A stretch of 64,000 nucleotides of DNA from Beijerinckiaceae bacterium. GTDB taxonomy: Bacteria > Pseudomonadota > Alphaproteobacteria > Rhizobiales > Beijerinckiaceae. A program made the translations under genes and the position numbers. Of the stretch, positions 49,064 to 58,738 are shown piece by piece. Under the pieces are notes generated by a model, which saw only the letters and a program-made list of their open reading frames with translations, ran no database searches and was not told the origin of the DNA. The DNA lies in contig JAIELD010000023.1 in NCBI GenBank assembly GCA_019753285.1, forward strand, positions 42,647-106,646. The letters are read 5' to 3'. The first letter of the stretch is position 1. Each line of letters starts with the position of its first letter.

Positions 49064-49972
49064 TCAGGCAGCCTTCCCCATACTCACCATTGCCGCCGCA
49101 TCACCGTCCACCAGCGCCGGCCAGGCCGCGCTGCAGCGCGCGCTGAACACGTTTATGTGGCCTATCGATTTGAGGCCATGGGCTTTCGGCTCGATCTCAC
49201 GATACTCGACAGCGGCGGCGGGATAGAACTTTGCCAGCAGCTTCACACAAGTGGGCGGGACCATCACGTCATCGTTGATGCCGACCAGCCGCACCTTGCC
49301 CTTGAAGCGCAGAAGGTCGGGCATTGGCATGGTCTTGCCCCAATCCGGCCGGTGGAACTCCTTCGACGTGCACCAGCGCCGCCACTGCCAAAAAACATCG
49401 CGTGGCAGGTCCGAGCCGATGCCCGAGAGCCTGCCAGGCAGGTAGCCGAACAGCGCGGTGAGCGGCGGTCCGCCGAGATACCAGAACCACAGCACGGCCG
49501 GCAGGTAGGTTGGAGGATGGTGCGCTAGGTAGGCGGGGCCGGAAGCGATCGCGATCACGCGGGCGACGCGGTCTGCCTGCCGATGCCAGTTGACGAACAT
49601 GCCGCCAAGCGAATGGCCGATCACCCAGACCGGCAGGCCGGGGCAGGCCTCGATCAGATAATCGAGCGCGGCGGATTGATCCTCGACCGCCCAATCCGAC
49701 ATGGAGACGCGCGAGTTGCGCAGCGGTCCGCGCGCCGAGAGACCCATGTCGCGATAGTCATAGATCAGCACCGTTGCCTGTTCGCGCTCGCAGAGCCCGC
49801 GCGCGAATTTCAGGTATTTGAACTGTGAGACGCCGGTCGCGCCATGCAGCACGACCGCGAGGCGGGGCTTGCCGTGTGGTTTCACGAGATGCGCCCCGAT
49901 GAGAGCGCCGCGGCTCGAAAAACCGGTGCTGTGAAGGGTCGAACCGGTGAGCGCGTGTTGGTCTGACGGCAT
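49064..49972 (-). CDS. Alpha/beta hydrolase, divergent from a TetR gene
   Basis: A 302-residue serine hydrolase. Oxyanion-loop region VVLHGATGVSQFKYLKFARG, nucleophile Ser in VIGHSLGGMFVNW, and candidate acid/base residues in VGINDDVMVPP and KAHGLKSIGHINVF. It resembles hydrolases acting on lipophilic esters. Start at 49972 gives MPSDQHALTG; further upstream ATGs overlap the operator region. Divergent TetR gene and a perfect palindrome suggest regulation by the neighbour. Confidence 0.8.
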   Translation of the reverse strand: MPSDQHALTGSTLHSTGFSSRGALIGAHLVKPHGKPRLAVVLHGATGVSQFKYLKFARGLCEREQATVLIYDYRDMGLSARGPLRNSRVSMSDWAVEDQSAALDYLIEACPGLPVWVIGHSLGGMFVNWHRQADRVARVIAIASGPAYLAHHPPTYLPAVLWFWYLGGPPLTALFGYLPGRLSGIGSDLPRDVFWQWRRWCTSKEFHRPDWGKTMPMPDLLRFKGKVRLVGINDDVMVPPTCVKLLAKFYPAAAVEYREIEPKAHGLKSIGHINVFSARCSAAWPALVDGDAAAMVSMGKAA

Positions 49973-49985
49973 GGCGGCATCCGTT

Positions 49986-50003
49986 CTATGGCGGTCGCCA
50001 TAG
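49986..50003. promoter_or_regulatory. 18-bp palindromic operator, TetR candidate
   Basis: CTATGGCG-GT-CGCCATAG, a perfect 8-bp inverted repeat between the divergent hydrolase (start 49972) and TetR (start 50040) genes, as expected for a TetR dimer site. Confidence 0.65.
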
Positions 50004-50039
50004 ACGCTAGCACTAGACCGATCACCATACAATCCATAT

Positions 50040-50648
50040 ATGGGTGTGGTGCCACGACCCTCCGACGCCAAGACCCGCTTCATCACCTCGGCCGCCCTGC
50101 TGTTTCAGCGGCGCGGCTATAGCGCTGTTGGTCTCACCGAGATCATAGAGGCGGCGCAGGCTCCAAAGGGCTCGTTTTACCATCACTTTCCCAACGGCAA
50201 GGAAGAGCTTGCCGCTCACTCGCTGCGATGGGCCGGAGACTATGTCGCGAAGCATTTCGAGCGCGCTTTTGCCGAGGCTCCTGATTTCGGCGCGGGCGTC
50301 GCGGCGATGGCGCGGACAGTGAAGGGATGGCTCGAACAGACCAATTTCGAGATCGGCTGCCCGATCGTCAGCATCTCCGTCGATCAGGTGCCGCAGTCGA
50401 AGCTGCTGACCGAAACCGCCCAGAGCGTGCTTGCCGACTGGGTGGAGCGCATCGCGGCGCACGCAGCGCGCCATGGGCTTGCCGAGCCGCGCGACCTCGC
50501 GTTGAGACTGATTATCGCTTATCAGGGCGGCTGGGTCGTCGCGCGCATCCAGCAAAATTTCGCTGCGCTCGACGATGTCGTGCGGCAATTCCGTGATCCG
50601 CCGCGCGAGAACGCGGTGCACGACTCCGGTGTCGGGGAACTGCATTGA
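50040..50648 (+). CDS. TetR-family regulator
   Basis: A 202-residue TetR regulator: helix-turn-helix LFQRRGYSAVGLTEIIEAAQ then APKGSFYHHFPNGKEEL, followed by an all-helical ligand domain (GCPIVSISVDQVPQ). It resembles the LmrA/YxaF-type TetR branch. Divergent from an alpha/beta hydrolase, likely repressing both through the palindrome at 49986. The inducer is not known. Confidence 0.88.
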   Translation: MGVVPRPSDAKTRFITSAALLFQRRGYSAVGLTEIIEAAQAPKGSFYHHFPNGKEELAAHSLRWAGDYVAKHFERAFAEAPDFGAGVAAMARTVKGWLEQTNFEIGCPIVSISVDQVPQSKLLTETAQSVLADWVERIAAHAARHGLAEPRDLALRLIIAYQGGWVVARIQQNFAALDDVVRQFRDPPRENAVHDSGVGELH

Positions 50649-50697
50649 TCGGAACCGCAGCGTTGGGTTTTGCGCAAGGATGCTCTAGAAGGACAGC

Positions 50698-51075
50698 GTG
50701 CGGCTTTCACTTCAATTCAGGAACTTCGTCATCGTCGGGATCGCGGCGGCGGTCGTCCATTACGGTCTGCTGATCGCGCTCGTCGAGGGTGCGAGCGCCA
50801 ATACCGTGATCGCAACGCTGGCCGGCTATCTCGGCGGCGGGTTGGTGTCTTATTGGCTCAACCGCCGCTTCACCTATGTCAGCGTGCGCTCGCATCGTGA
50901 GGCCGGCTGGCGCTTCGCGCTCGTGGCCGGCATCGGCTTCCTGTTGACGGGCGGGTTGATGCAACTCCTCAACGGGTCGCTCGGCTGGCCGTATCTGCTG
51001 GCGCAGATCGTCATCACCGGCATCGTGCTGATGTGGAGTTTCGTTGCCAACCGCGCCTGGACTTTCGCGCGCTGA
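50698..51075 (+). CDS. GtrA-like membrane protein
   Basis: A 125-residue, four-helix GtrA-family protein: FRNFVIVGIAAAVVHYGLLI, GYLGGGLVSYWLNRRFTYV and MWSFVANRAWTFAR. GtrA proteins may flip lipid-linked sugars for polysaccharide modification. The start is a GTG at 50698, giving MRLSLQFRNF. No glycosyltransferase partner is adjacent, so the substrate is open. Confidence 0.85.
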   Translation: MRLSLQFRNFVIVGIAAAVVHYGLLIALVEGASANTVIATLAGYLGGGLVSYWLNRRFTYVSVRSHREAGWRFALVAGIGFLLTGGLMQLLNGSLGWPYLLAQIVITGIVLMWSFVANRAWTFAR

Positions 51076-51084
51076 GCGCGCCGC

Positions 51085-51777
51085 TCAGGCCGGCGTCGCC
51101 TCGAAGCACATGCGGGCCGGGTTGTGGCCAATATTCTCGGCCAGCCGGCGTGCGCCATATCCATGCTCGGCAAGCAGCGTCAGCATTTCCGCCTCGCCAT
51201 AGGTCGAAAGGCCGAGATTGGCACGCAAGGTGCGGTAATCCGAGACCGCCGTCCTCAAGAGACCAACGCAAGCGGCGACGAAGAATCCGCCGTGAAAGGC
51301 GAAGTCGAGCAGGGCGCGCGCATCGGTCAAGGGACCGACGCCGGGAGGAATTACATCGGCGAGTATCAGACGCCCGCCGCTCGTCAACTTGCTCCGCCAG
51401 AGATTGAGGAGGCCCTTGAGATCATCTCTGCTGACATACTGCAGGACAGAGTTCGCAATGATGACATCGAATTCTCCGTCTGGCCGCCCCGCGAGATCCT
51501 CCGGAGCAAGGACGCGGATTTTAGCATTCTGCTCGAACTGGACATTGAGCTTGAGACGGACATTCGGCGCGGCATCGCATAAAAAAAGCGTCTCGCAAGC
51601 CGCAGCCACCTCATCGGCGCATAGAGCCTCTCCACAGCCAAAGTCGAGCACAGTCTTGTCGCTGGTGCGCAGCAGGCGGCGCATGTCGTGCGCGATGCCG
51701 CGATAATGCAGAAACTGATGGCGGGAATTGACGTAAATCGGCGTGTCGGTGTTCCAGTAATCAATCCAGGATTTCAT
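51085..51777 (-). CDS. SAM-dependent methyltransferase
   Basis: A 230-residue class I methyltransferase: VLDFGCGEALCADEV (glycine-rich SAM motif I), DVIIANSVLQYVSRDDLKGL motif IV, and a C-terminal lid (FFVAACVGLLRTAV). The substrate is not predictable. Start at ATG 51777 preferred; an in-frame ATG at 51786 lies closer to the carA stop. It follows carA by about 16 bases and may be co-transcribed. Converges with the GtrA gene. Confidence 0.82.
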   Translation of the reverse strand: MKSWIDYWNTDTPIYVNSRHQFLHYRGIAHDMRRLLRTSDKTVLDFGCGEALCADEVAAACETLFLCDAAPNVRLKLNVQFEQNAKIRVLAPEDLAGRPDGEFDVIIANSVLQYVSRDDLKGLLNLWRSKLTSGGRLILADVIPPGVGPLTDARALLDFAFHGGFFVAACVGLLRTAVSDYRTLRANLGLSTYGEAEMLTLLAEHGYGARRLAENIGHNPARMCFEATPA

Positions 51778-51793
51778 GGGAAGCATCGCATCG

Positions 51794-53029
51794 TCAGGCT
51801 GCCTCGGCCTTGTGCTTTTCCATCATTTCGATGAAGCGATCGAACAGGTAGTGGCTGTCCTGAGGCCCGGGCGAAGCCTCCGGATGATGCTGGACCGCGA
51901 ATGCCGGCCGGTCGTTCAGCATGAAGCCGCAATTGGAGCCGTCGAACAGTGAGACATGCGTTTCGCTGGCGTGCGGCGGCAACGTCTCGCTGTCGACCGC
52001 GAAGCCGTGGTTCATGGACACGATCTCGACCTTGTTGGTCGTGAAATCCTTGACCGGATGGTTCGCCCCATGGTGGCCCTGCGCCATCTTCTTGGTTTTG
52101 GCGCCGATCGCGAGCGCCATCATCTGATGGCCGAGGCAAATTCCGAAGGTCGGAATGCGCTTGTCGAGCACGGCCCTGATCGTCGGCACCGAATAGGCGC
52201 CGGTCGCCGCCGGATCGCCGGGACCATTCGAAAGGAACACGCCGTCCGGGTTCATCGCCATGATCGCCTCGGCGCTCATCGTCGAAGGTACGACCGTGAC
52301 CTTGCAGCCGCGGTCCGCGAGGAGGCGCAGGATGTTGCGCTTGCAGCCATAATCGATGGCGACGACATGGTATTTGGCGTTCCCGGCGCTGCCGTATCCC
52401 GCTTCCAGCGTCCAGACGGTCTGCTCCCAGTCGAATTGCTCGGACTTTGCACCGACCAGCGGCACGAGATCGAGGCCGTCCATCGGTGGAAGCGCTTTCG
52501 CCTTTGCCTTCAATGCGTCGCGATCGAAGACGCCGCCCGGATCATGGGCGATGACGGCGTTCTGCATGCCGTTCTCGCGGATCAGCGCGGTTAGAGCGCG
52601 CGTGTCGATGCCGGCGATGCCGATGATGCGGCGCGCGGCGAGCCAGTCGTTGAAATGCTGCTGCGCGCGATAGTTGGACGGGTTGGTGACGGCGGAGTGG
52701 AGAACCACGCCGGTCACGCCGCCCATCTCCATGTTCACCGTTTCAATATCGTCGCCATTGGCGCCGACATTGCCGATATGGGGGAAGGTGAAGGTGACGA
52801 TCTGCCCCGCATAGGACGGATCGGTCAGGATCTCCTGATAGCCGGTCATCGCGGTATTGAAGCAGACCTCTCCGGTCGCGGTGCCGGTCGCCCCGAGCCC
52901 TGTCCCCTCGACGATCGTGCCATCCGCAAGCACGAGCAGCGCGGTGATCGTCGGCTCGCTCCAAGGGAGCGGTTGGCGAGGCGCGGAAGCCTGAGGCGCG
53001 TGCGGCGTCGCTTGCACTTCGACCGTCAT
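51794..53029 (-). CDS. carA: Carbamoyl-phosphate synthase small subunit
   Basis: A 411-residue glutamine amidotransferase subunit. GATase class I motifs: FGICLGHQMMALAIG with the nucleophile Cys, and the catalytic His/Glu pair in QHHPEASPGP. N-terminal CPSase domain is intact (DGTIVEGTGLGATGTATGEV). I chose the ATG at 53029 (MTVEVQATPHAPQA), with GGGAA upstream; the frame continues further, but that part is the intergenic/antisense region. carB lies at 40200. Confidence 0.95.
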   Translation of the reverse strand: MTVEVQATPHAPQASAPRQPLPWSEPTITALLVLADGTIVEGTGLGATGTATGEVCFNTAMTGYQEILTDPSYAGQIVTFTFPHIGNVGANGDDIETVNMEMGGVTGVVLHSAVTNPSNYRAQQHFNDWLAARRIIGIAGIDTRALTALIRENGMQNAVIAHDPGGVFDRDALKAKAKALPPMDGLDLVPLVGAKSEQFDWEQTVWTLEAGYGSAGNAKYHVVAIDYGCKRNILRLLADRGCKVTVVPSTMSAEAIMAMNPDGVFLSNGPGDPAATGAYSVPTIRAVLDKRIPTFGICLGHQMMALAIGAKTKKMAQGHHGANHPVKDFTTNKVEIVSMNHGFAVDSETLPPHASETHVSLFDGSNCGFMLNDRPAFAVQHHPEASPGPQDSHYLFDRFIEMMEKHKAEAA

Positions 53030-53264
53030 GAGACTATTCCCGTGTTGAGCGATCGCCCCGTCTTGGATGGTTCGTTCGCGTGCTTGGACGCGCGGCATCT
53101 GGCGCGCGGTGGCGAAACGAACGGCGATAGCGTGAATTTCAGGTGATGTAGGCTGCGGGGCGCGCTTCGTCAACGGATCGAGGCCGGCGCTGTTGCCTTT
53201 CGCCCGAGGATGCCCCTGGTTTTCCGCAAGGATTTGCGGCAATGCGATGAGGATTGAACGGTCG

Positions 53265-53717
53265 ATGCGCGAGACGATGATGGCGGCCTTGAAGGACGCG
53301 ATGAAGGCGGGCGAAAAGACGAAGGTCGCAACGCTGCGCATGATGCAGGCGAAACTGAAGGACAAGGACATCGAGCAGCGAGGCCTCGGCAAAGGCGAGG
53401 CGACCGAAGACGAAATTCTCGCCCTGTTCCAGAAGATGATCAAGGAGCGGCAGGAATCGGCTGCGATCTATGCTGCCAACAATCGGCCGGAACTTGCCGA
53501 GCAGGAGACGAGCGAGGCTGCGATCATCGCGTCCTTCCTGCCGGCGCAGATGGGCGATGACGAAGTCGCGGCGGCAATCAAGGCCGAGATCGCGGAGACC
53601 GGCGCCGCCAGCATGAAGGACATGGGCAAGGTCGTGGCTGGATTGAAGGCCAAGTATTCCGGCCGCATGGATTTTGGCAAGGCGAGCGGGCTGGTGAAGG
53701 CGGCGCTTTCCGCCTAG
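53265..53717 (+). CDS. yqeY: GatB/YqeY domain protein
   Basis: A 150-residue YqeY-type protein, a stand-alone version of the tRNA-interacting GatB tail. Family segments: ALKDAMKAGEKTKVATLRMM, YAANNRPELAEQETSEAAII, FLPAQMGDDEVAAAI and KDMGKVVAGLKAKYSGRMD. An ATG at 53247 is an alternative start. Its place between carA and dnaG is conserved in this order. Its cellular role is not well settled. Confidence 0.88.
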   Translation: MRETMMAALKDAMKAGEKTKVATLRMMQAKLKDKDIEQRGLGKGEATEDEILALFQKMIKERQESAAIYAANNRPELAEQETSEAAIIASFLPAQMGDDEVAAAIKAEIAETGAASMKDMGKVVAGLKAKYSGRMDFGKASGLVKAALSA

Positions 53718-54028
53718 CCAGCCTTCTTTGCGCGCATCTGATCGACGTAGCTGCGCAGCACCGCCTGGATGCGCTTCTGATAGCCGGGACCCTGTTCCTT
53801 GAAGAAGCTCAGAATGTCGGGCTCGATGCGGATCGAGATGGGTTTCTTGGGTTCGGGGATAACCCAATGGCCCTTCTCCCAATCAATCTCCTCGTTCCCT
53901 GCCCAATCGGGATCGTCGGCGATCGAGGCGCGAAGCTGCTCATCTGTGAGGCTATCCAGATAGGCGAAGTCAGTCTTGCCCTTTCTGGCCGTCTTGAGGG
54001 TAACGCGCGTGATAGTCTCGTTTTTCAT
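53714..54028 (-). CDS. brnA: BrnA-family antitoxin
   Basis: A 104-residue BrnA antitoxin with the DNA-binding ribbon-helix-helix part PISIRIEPDILSFFKEQGPG followed by YQKRIQAVLRSYVDQ. ATG at 54028. Overlaps the 3' end of the brnT reading frame, and its stop overlaps the convergent yqeY stop by 4 bases. It would bind the operator of its own operon and neutralise BrnT; its partner gene here is frameshifted. Confidence 0.88.
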   Translation of the reverse strand: MKNETITRVTLKTARKGKTDFAYLDSLTDEQLRASIADDPDWAGNEEIDWEKGHWVIPEPKKPISIRIEPDILSFFKEQGPGYQKRIQAVLRSYVDQMRAKKAG

Positions 54029-54268
54029 TGGTCCTCGCACGACGTGCGGTTATTAACCGGATCACGTCGCCTCTCATTGTATAGATGATGGCGAAGAACC
54101 GACCGTTCAGTTCTCCGATAGCAGTCGTTCTTGATTCACCTTTTTGGTCCGAAGGAAATTCGAACCGCGACATCGAGAAATCTCGATCATGTCGTTAAAA
54201 TCGATGCCGCGTTCACGAAAAACTTTGGCAGCCTTGGCATCGTCCCACTCAAATTCTTGCTCGATCAT
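53970..54268 (-). pseudogene. brnT: brnT toxin, frameshifted
   Basis: The reading frame beginning at ATG 54266-54268 (CAGGAG upstream) gives the BrnT opening MIEQEFEWDDAKAAKVFRER and GIDFNDMIEI, then runs out of frame near 54178-54181 and terminates. The next frame resumes with SRFEFPSDQKGES, RTTAIGELNGRFFAIIYTM and RGDVIRLITARRAR, the BrnT core and C-terminus, to the stop at 53970. A one-base deletion in a short T-run (AAA on the plus strand) explains the shift. A programmed frameshift or a sequencing error cannot be excluded. Confidence 0.78.
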
Positions 54269-54353
54269 GCGTACGTACTCCTGAAAATTGCTGATTCAAA
54301 TTGTGATCGGCGCCCACTTCCAAAACGGAAGCTTGAACGAAATCCGAACATTA

Positions 54354-54367
54354 ATTGTATATACAAT
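54354..54367. promoter_or_regulatory. 14-bp palindrome upstream of brnTA
   Basis: ATTGTAT-ATACAAT, a perfect palindrome in AT-rich sequence 86 bases upstream of the brnT start and 58 bases upstream of dnaG. Suitable as an autoregulatory BrnA operator. Confidence 0.5.
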
Positions 54368-54424
54368 CGTATGACTTATGTCAATGCCCTTCCCCTTAAG
54401 CAGGCAAAGCTTTAAATAAATTCC

Positions 54425-56323
54425 ATGCGCTTTCCGCCCTCCATTCTCGACGAAATCCGTGCCCGCCTGCCGGTTTCGGCGGTCGTCGGGCGGCGCGTCA
54501 AGCTCGTCAAATCCGGGCGCGAATACAGAGGCTTGTCGCCCTTCAATTCAGAGAAAACCCCATCCTTCTACGTCAACGACCAGAAGGGCTTCTACCACTG
54601 CTTCTCCTCCGGCAAGCATGGCGACATCTTCCGGTTCGTGATGGAGACCGAAGGCGTCACCTTCCCCGAGGCCGTCGAGCGGCTGGCCAACGAGGCCGGC
54701 GTCGCGCTTCCGCAGATGACGCCGGAGGCAGAGGAGCGCGAGGCAAGCCGCAAGGGCCTCCATGAGGTGCTGGAGCTTGCCGCCGCATATTACGAGGCGC
54801 AGCTTGCAGGCGCCGCCGGCGCGGAGGCGCGGCGCTATCTTGCCAGCCGCGATCTGCCGTCAGCCGTCCAGAAGCAGTTTAGGCTCGGTTATGCGAGCGC
54901 GGACCGCTTCGCGCTGCGCGACCATCTTGCCGGCAAGGGCGTCGACCGGCAGTTGATGATCGACGCTGGCATGCTGATCTCGGGCGAAGACATCGCCGTG
55001 CCATACGATCGTTTCCGCGATCGCGTGATGTTTCCGATCGCCGATCGCAGCGGCCGGGTCATCGCCTTCGGCGGCCGGGCGCTCGCCAAGGACGCGCAGG
55101 CCAAATACCTCAACTCGCCGGAGACGGCGCTCTTTCATAAGGGCGCGACGCTCTACAATCTGCAGGCGGCCCGAAAGGCCGCCCATGAGAGAGGTGCGGT
55201 CATCGCCGTCGAGGGGTATGTCGACGTCATCGCCATGACGCGGGCGGGCCTCGCACATACGGTCGCTCCGCTCGGAACGGCGCTGACGGAAGACCAGCTC
55301 GGCCTGCTCTGGCGCATGGCCGAGGAGCCGATTCTCTGCTTCGACGGCGACAAGGCCGGGCGCAAGGCGGCGTACCGTGCGATAGACGTGGCGCTTCCGT
55401 TTCTTGCGGCCGGCAAGTCGCTGCGCTTCGTCTTTTTGCCGGAAGGGCAGGACCCCGACGATCTGCTGCGCTCCTCCGGGGCGGAGGCCGTGAGGGCTGC
55501 GGTCGACCGCACGCTGGGATTCGCGGACGTGCTCTGGGGCCGGGAGCTCGAAAAGGAGCCTCTCGACACGCCCGAGCGCCGTGCCGGTTTCGAAAAACGG
55601 CTGCGCGATCTCGTCTTCCAGATCAAGGACGAGACGGTGAAGCGCAACTATCTCGACGAGTTCAAAGCGCGCCTTCAGACGATCAATGCGCCGCGCTCCG
55701 ATCATTCACGGCGCATGCCGGGCCAGCGCAGCGGCCTTGGCGGCATCTATGGCCGGAACGCCGCGCAGCCCCGCGCGATCGGCAGCCGTTATCCCGAGCC
55801 CAACCTCAAGACCCTGCCGCTTTCGAACAGCACATCGCTTCAGCGCAGCCCGCTGCTGCAGAGCCGGCATCTCGCGATCCCGCAGCGCGAAGTGGCGCTC
55901 ATCATGGGCGCGATCCATCACCCGTCCATCCCGCTGCTCGATATCGAGCTGTTCGCGGAGCTTGAGTTCGAGAGCGCCGAGATCACGAAGCTTCAGCAGG
56001 GCGTATGCGATTGCATCGCCGCCGATCCAGGGCTGACGAGCGAAACGCTGCAGGAAATTCTGATCTCGAAAGGGCTGGGGCTGGTCCTTGCACGCGTGGA
56101 GAAGCTACTCGACCCGGCGCAAGCCTGGGTGCTGCCAGAGGCCGAGCTCAATCATGCGACGCGGGCCTGGCGCGAGGCGGCGGACCTGCAGCGGCGGGTC
56201 TCTTCGCTGCGCAAGGACCTCGATCTCGCCATCGCCGAATTCGACGACACGGAGGAGACTTATGAACGCATCCGGCATTTGCGCGAGCGTTTATCGGCGG
56301 TCGTCAGCTCGGAAGATGCCTGA
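54425..56323 (+). CDS. dnaG: DNA primase
   Basis: A 632-residue primase. N-terminal CHC2-like domain, then Toprim (VIAVEGYVDVIAM, CFDGDKAGRKAAYRA) and a C-terminal helicase-interaction region. Of the four usual zinc ligands (Cys-Pro-Phe-His and Cys-x-x-Cys), only Cys59 is retained: the sequence reads SPF-N at residues 38-41 and CFSS at 59-62. The same substitutions appear in rhizobial DnaG as I know it, so this looks lineage-specific and not damage. Followed by rpoD. Confidence 0.95.
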   Translation: MRFPPSILDEIRARLPVSAVVGRRVKLVKSGREYRGLSPFNSEKTPSFYVNDQKGFYHCFSSGKHGDIFRFVMETEGVTFPEAVERLANEAGVALPQMTPEAEEREASRKGLHEVLELAAAYYEAQLAGAAGAEARRYLASRDLPSAVQKQFRLGYASADRFALRDHLAGKGVDRQLMIDAGMLISGEDIAVPYDRFRDRVMFPIADRSGRVIAFGGRALAKDAQAKYLNSPETALFHKGATLYNLQAARKAAHERGAVIAVEGYVDVIAMTRAGLAHTVAPLGTALTEDQLGLLWRMAEEPILCFDGDKAGRKAAYRAIDVALPFLAAGKSLRFVFLPEGQDPDDLLRSSGAEAVRAAVDRTLGFADVLWGRELEKEPLDTPERRAGFEKRLRDLVFQIKDETVKRNYLDEFKARLQTINAPRSDHSRRMPGQRSGLGGIYGRNAAQPRAIGSRYPEPNLKTLPLSNSTSLQRSPLLQSRHLAIPQREVALIMGAIHHPSIPLLDIELFAELEFESAEITKLQQGVCDCIAADPGLTSETLQEILISKGLGLVLARVEKLLDPAQAWVLPEAELNHATRAWREAADLQRRVSSLRKDLDLAIAEFDDTEETYERIRHLRERLSAVVSSEDA

Positions 56324-56655
56324 ACCGGAATATTTCCGTCATGGGGCTGGAAACGTCGACCCGGCATCACCACCTCGTTCATAAACCCGGATAATTCGTT
56401 GGCGCGACTCGTTTTTCGGTTGACAACTGGTCACGCGGCGGCATTTGAACGGGCCAAGATGTTGCCTCAATGGCATAGTTAAGACCAGCTTAAGGCTGGA
56501 TGGCGTAGACAGATCAACTCGCGCCGAACCTTGCGACACCTCATCGATAGCGGTGCGCATCGCTCGGCAATATCACTTCAAGCTCCTCGGTTCGCGTCGC
56601 CAAAGCGGCGAAAAGCGACCGTTTCTGGGGCTCTATACGCGTTGGAGCGGTCCAT
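56324..56655. other. Intergenic region between dnaG and rpoD
   Basis: No supported gene. Holds a TTGACA at 56420-56425, a possible -35 of an rpoD promoter, without a convincing -10 at standard spacing. A GGAG-like ribosome site lies just before the rpoD ATG. Confidence 0.5.
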
Positions 56656-58725
56656 ATGGCGACGAAAAGCACCGAAGTTGAGGTCAAGGACAAGGCATCG
56701 CCCGAATCCTCCGACAGCCCCTTGCTCGATCTTTCGGATGCTGCCGTCAAGAACATGATCAAGCTCGCGAAGAAGCGCGGCTATGTCACCCATGACGAGC
56801 TGAACGCCATTCTTCCCTCCGAGCAATTCTCCTCCGACCAGATCGAGGACATCTTTTCGATGCTCAGCGACATGGGCATCAACGTCGTCGATTCCGACGA
56901 GGCGGACGAATCCGAGCGCGACGAGGATGGCGGCGCGGATGAAGTCGAGGGCGGCGATCTCGTCGAGGCTTCCAAGGCGACCGCGCTCGCAAGGCTCGAG
57001 AAGAATTCCGTTGCGCTCGACCGCACGGACGATCCCGTCCGCATGTATCTGCGTGAGATGGGTACGGTGGAGTTGCTGTCGCGCGAGGGCGAAATCGCCA
57101 TCGCCAAGCGCATCGAGGCCGGCCGCGAGGCGATGATCGCCGGGCTTTGCGAGAGCCCGCTCACCTTCCAGGCCATCATCATCTGGCGCGACGAACTTAA
57201 TGACGGCAAGGTGCTGCTGCGCGACATCATCGATCTCGAAGCGACCTATGCCGGGCCGGACGCCAAGAACCCGCCGAAGGCCGAGACGGCCGAAGGTGCT
57301 GTTGCGCCAGGCGCAGGCGGGTATCAGGCGCCGGGCTTCGCGCAAGCTGCGGCTGCTCCTGCTGCCGCCGCCGAGGATGGCGAGGCACCCGCAGCCGAGG
57401 GCGAGGCGCAGGGCGAGAGCGCCGATGGCGACATGTTCGACGACGAGTTCGACGGCGGCATCTCGCTCTCCGCCATGGAGGCGGAGCTGAAGCCGCGCGT
57501 GCTGGAGACCTTCGACAACATCGCCGACAACTACAAGAAGCTGCGCCGCCTGCAGGATCAGAAGGTCGAGGGCAAGCTCAAGAACGAGACGCTCTCGCCC
57601 GCGCAGGACCGCAAATACAGGAAGCTGAAGGAAGACATCATCATCGATGTCAAATCGCTTTCGCTCAACAATAACCGCATCGAGGCGCTGGTCGAGCAGC
57701 TTTACGCGATCAACAAGCAGTTGATCAGCCTCGAAGGCAAGTTCATGCGGCTCGCCGAAAACCACGGCGTCGACCGGGTGGACTTCCTCAAGAACTATCA
57801 GGGCGCAGAGCTCGATCCGCGCTGGATCCAGAAGGTCTCGAAGTTCACGGCCAAGGGCTGGAAGGAGTTCGTCGCGAAAGAGCTCGAGACGATCAAGGAG
57901 ATGCGCGCCGACATCCAGTCGCTCACCTCGGAGACCGGGCTCGAAGTCAGCGAATTCCGCAAGATCGTCTCGATGGTGCAGAAGGGCGAGCGCGAGGCGC
58001 GCCAGGCGAAGAAGGAAATGGTGGAGGCCAATCTGCGCCTCGTGATCTCCATCGCCAAGAAATACACCAATCGTGGCCTGCAGTTCCTCGATCTCATCCA
58101 GGAAGGCAATATCGGCCTGATGAAGGCGGTCGACAAGTTCGAGTACCGCCGGGGCTACAAGTTCTCGACCTATGCCACCTGGTGGATCCGGCAGGCGATC
58201 ACGCGCTCGATCGCCGATCAGGCCCGCACCATCCGCATCCCCGTGCACATGATCGAGACGATCAACAAGATCGTGCGCACGTCCCGCCAGATGCTGCACG
58301 AGATCGGCCGCGAGCCGACGCCGGAGGAACTCTCGGAGAAGCTCGCCATGCCGCTCGAAAAGGTGCGCAAGGTGTTGAAGATCGCGAAAGAGCCGATCAG
58401 CCTCGAGACGCCGATCGGCGACGAGGAGGACAGTCATCTCGGCGACTTCATCGAGGACAAGAACGCGATCCTGCCGATCGAGGCCGCGATCCATTCGAAC
58501 CTGCGCGAGACGACGACGCGGGTGCTTGCCTCGCTCACGCCGCGCGAGGAGCGGGTGCTGCGCATGCGCTTCGGCATCGGCATGAACACCGACCATACGC
58601 TCGAAGAGGTCGGCCAGCAGTTCTCGGTCACGCGCGAGCGCATCCGCCAGATCGAGGCGAAGGCGCTCAGGAAGCTGAAGCATCCGAGCCGGAGCAGGAA
58701 GCTTCGGAGCTTTCTGGATAATTGA
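56656..58725 (+). CDS. rpoD: Primary sigma factor RpoD (sigma-70)
   Basis: A 689-residue housekeeping sigma factor. Region 1.1 in the first 80 residues ([20 protein letters not shown]), region 1.2 [20 protein letters not shown], an Ala/Glu-rich insert, region 2 with [20 protein letters not shown] and [18 protein letters not shown], region 3, and region 4 helix-turn-helix [20 protein letters not shown]. Follows dnaG, the usual macromolecular-synthesis order. Confidence 0.97.
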   Translation: MATKSTEVEVKDKASPESSDSPLLDLSDAAVKNMIKLAKKRGYVTHDELNAILPSEQFSSDQIEDIFSMLSDMGINVVDSDEADESERDEDGGADEVEGGDLVEASKATALARLEKNSVALDRTDDPVRMYLREMGTVELLSREGEIAIAKRIEAGREAMIAGLCESPLTFQAIIIWRDELNDGKVLLRDIIDLEATYAGPDAKNPPKAETAEGAVAPGAGGYQAPGFAQAAAAPAAAAEDGEAPAAEGEAQGESADGDMFDDEFDGGISLSAMEAELKPRVLETFDNIADNYKKLRRLQDQKVEGKLKNETLSPAQDRKYRKLKEDIIIDVKSLSLNNNRIEALVEQLYAINKQLISLEGKFMRLAENHGVDRVDFLKNYQGAELDPRWIQKVSKFTAKGWKEFVAKELETIKEMRADIQSLTSETGLEVSEFRKIVSMVQKGEREARQAKKEMVEANLRLVISIAKKYTNRGLQFLDLIQEGNIGLMKAVDKFEYRRGYKFSTYATWWIRQAITRSIADQARTIRIPVHMIETINKIVRTSRQMLHEIGREPTPEELSEKLAMPLEKVRKVLKIAKEPISLETPIGDEEDSHLGDFIEDKNAILPIEAAIHSNLRETTTRVLASLTPREERVLRMRFGIGMNTDHTLEEVGQQFSVTRERIRQIEAKALRKLKHPSRSRKLRSFLDN

Positions 58726-58738
58726 GCGGGGCGCGGTC

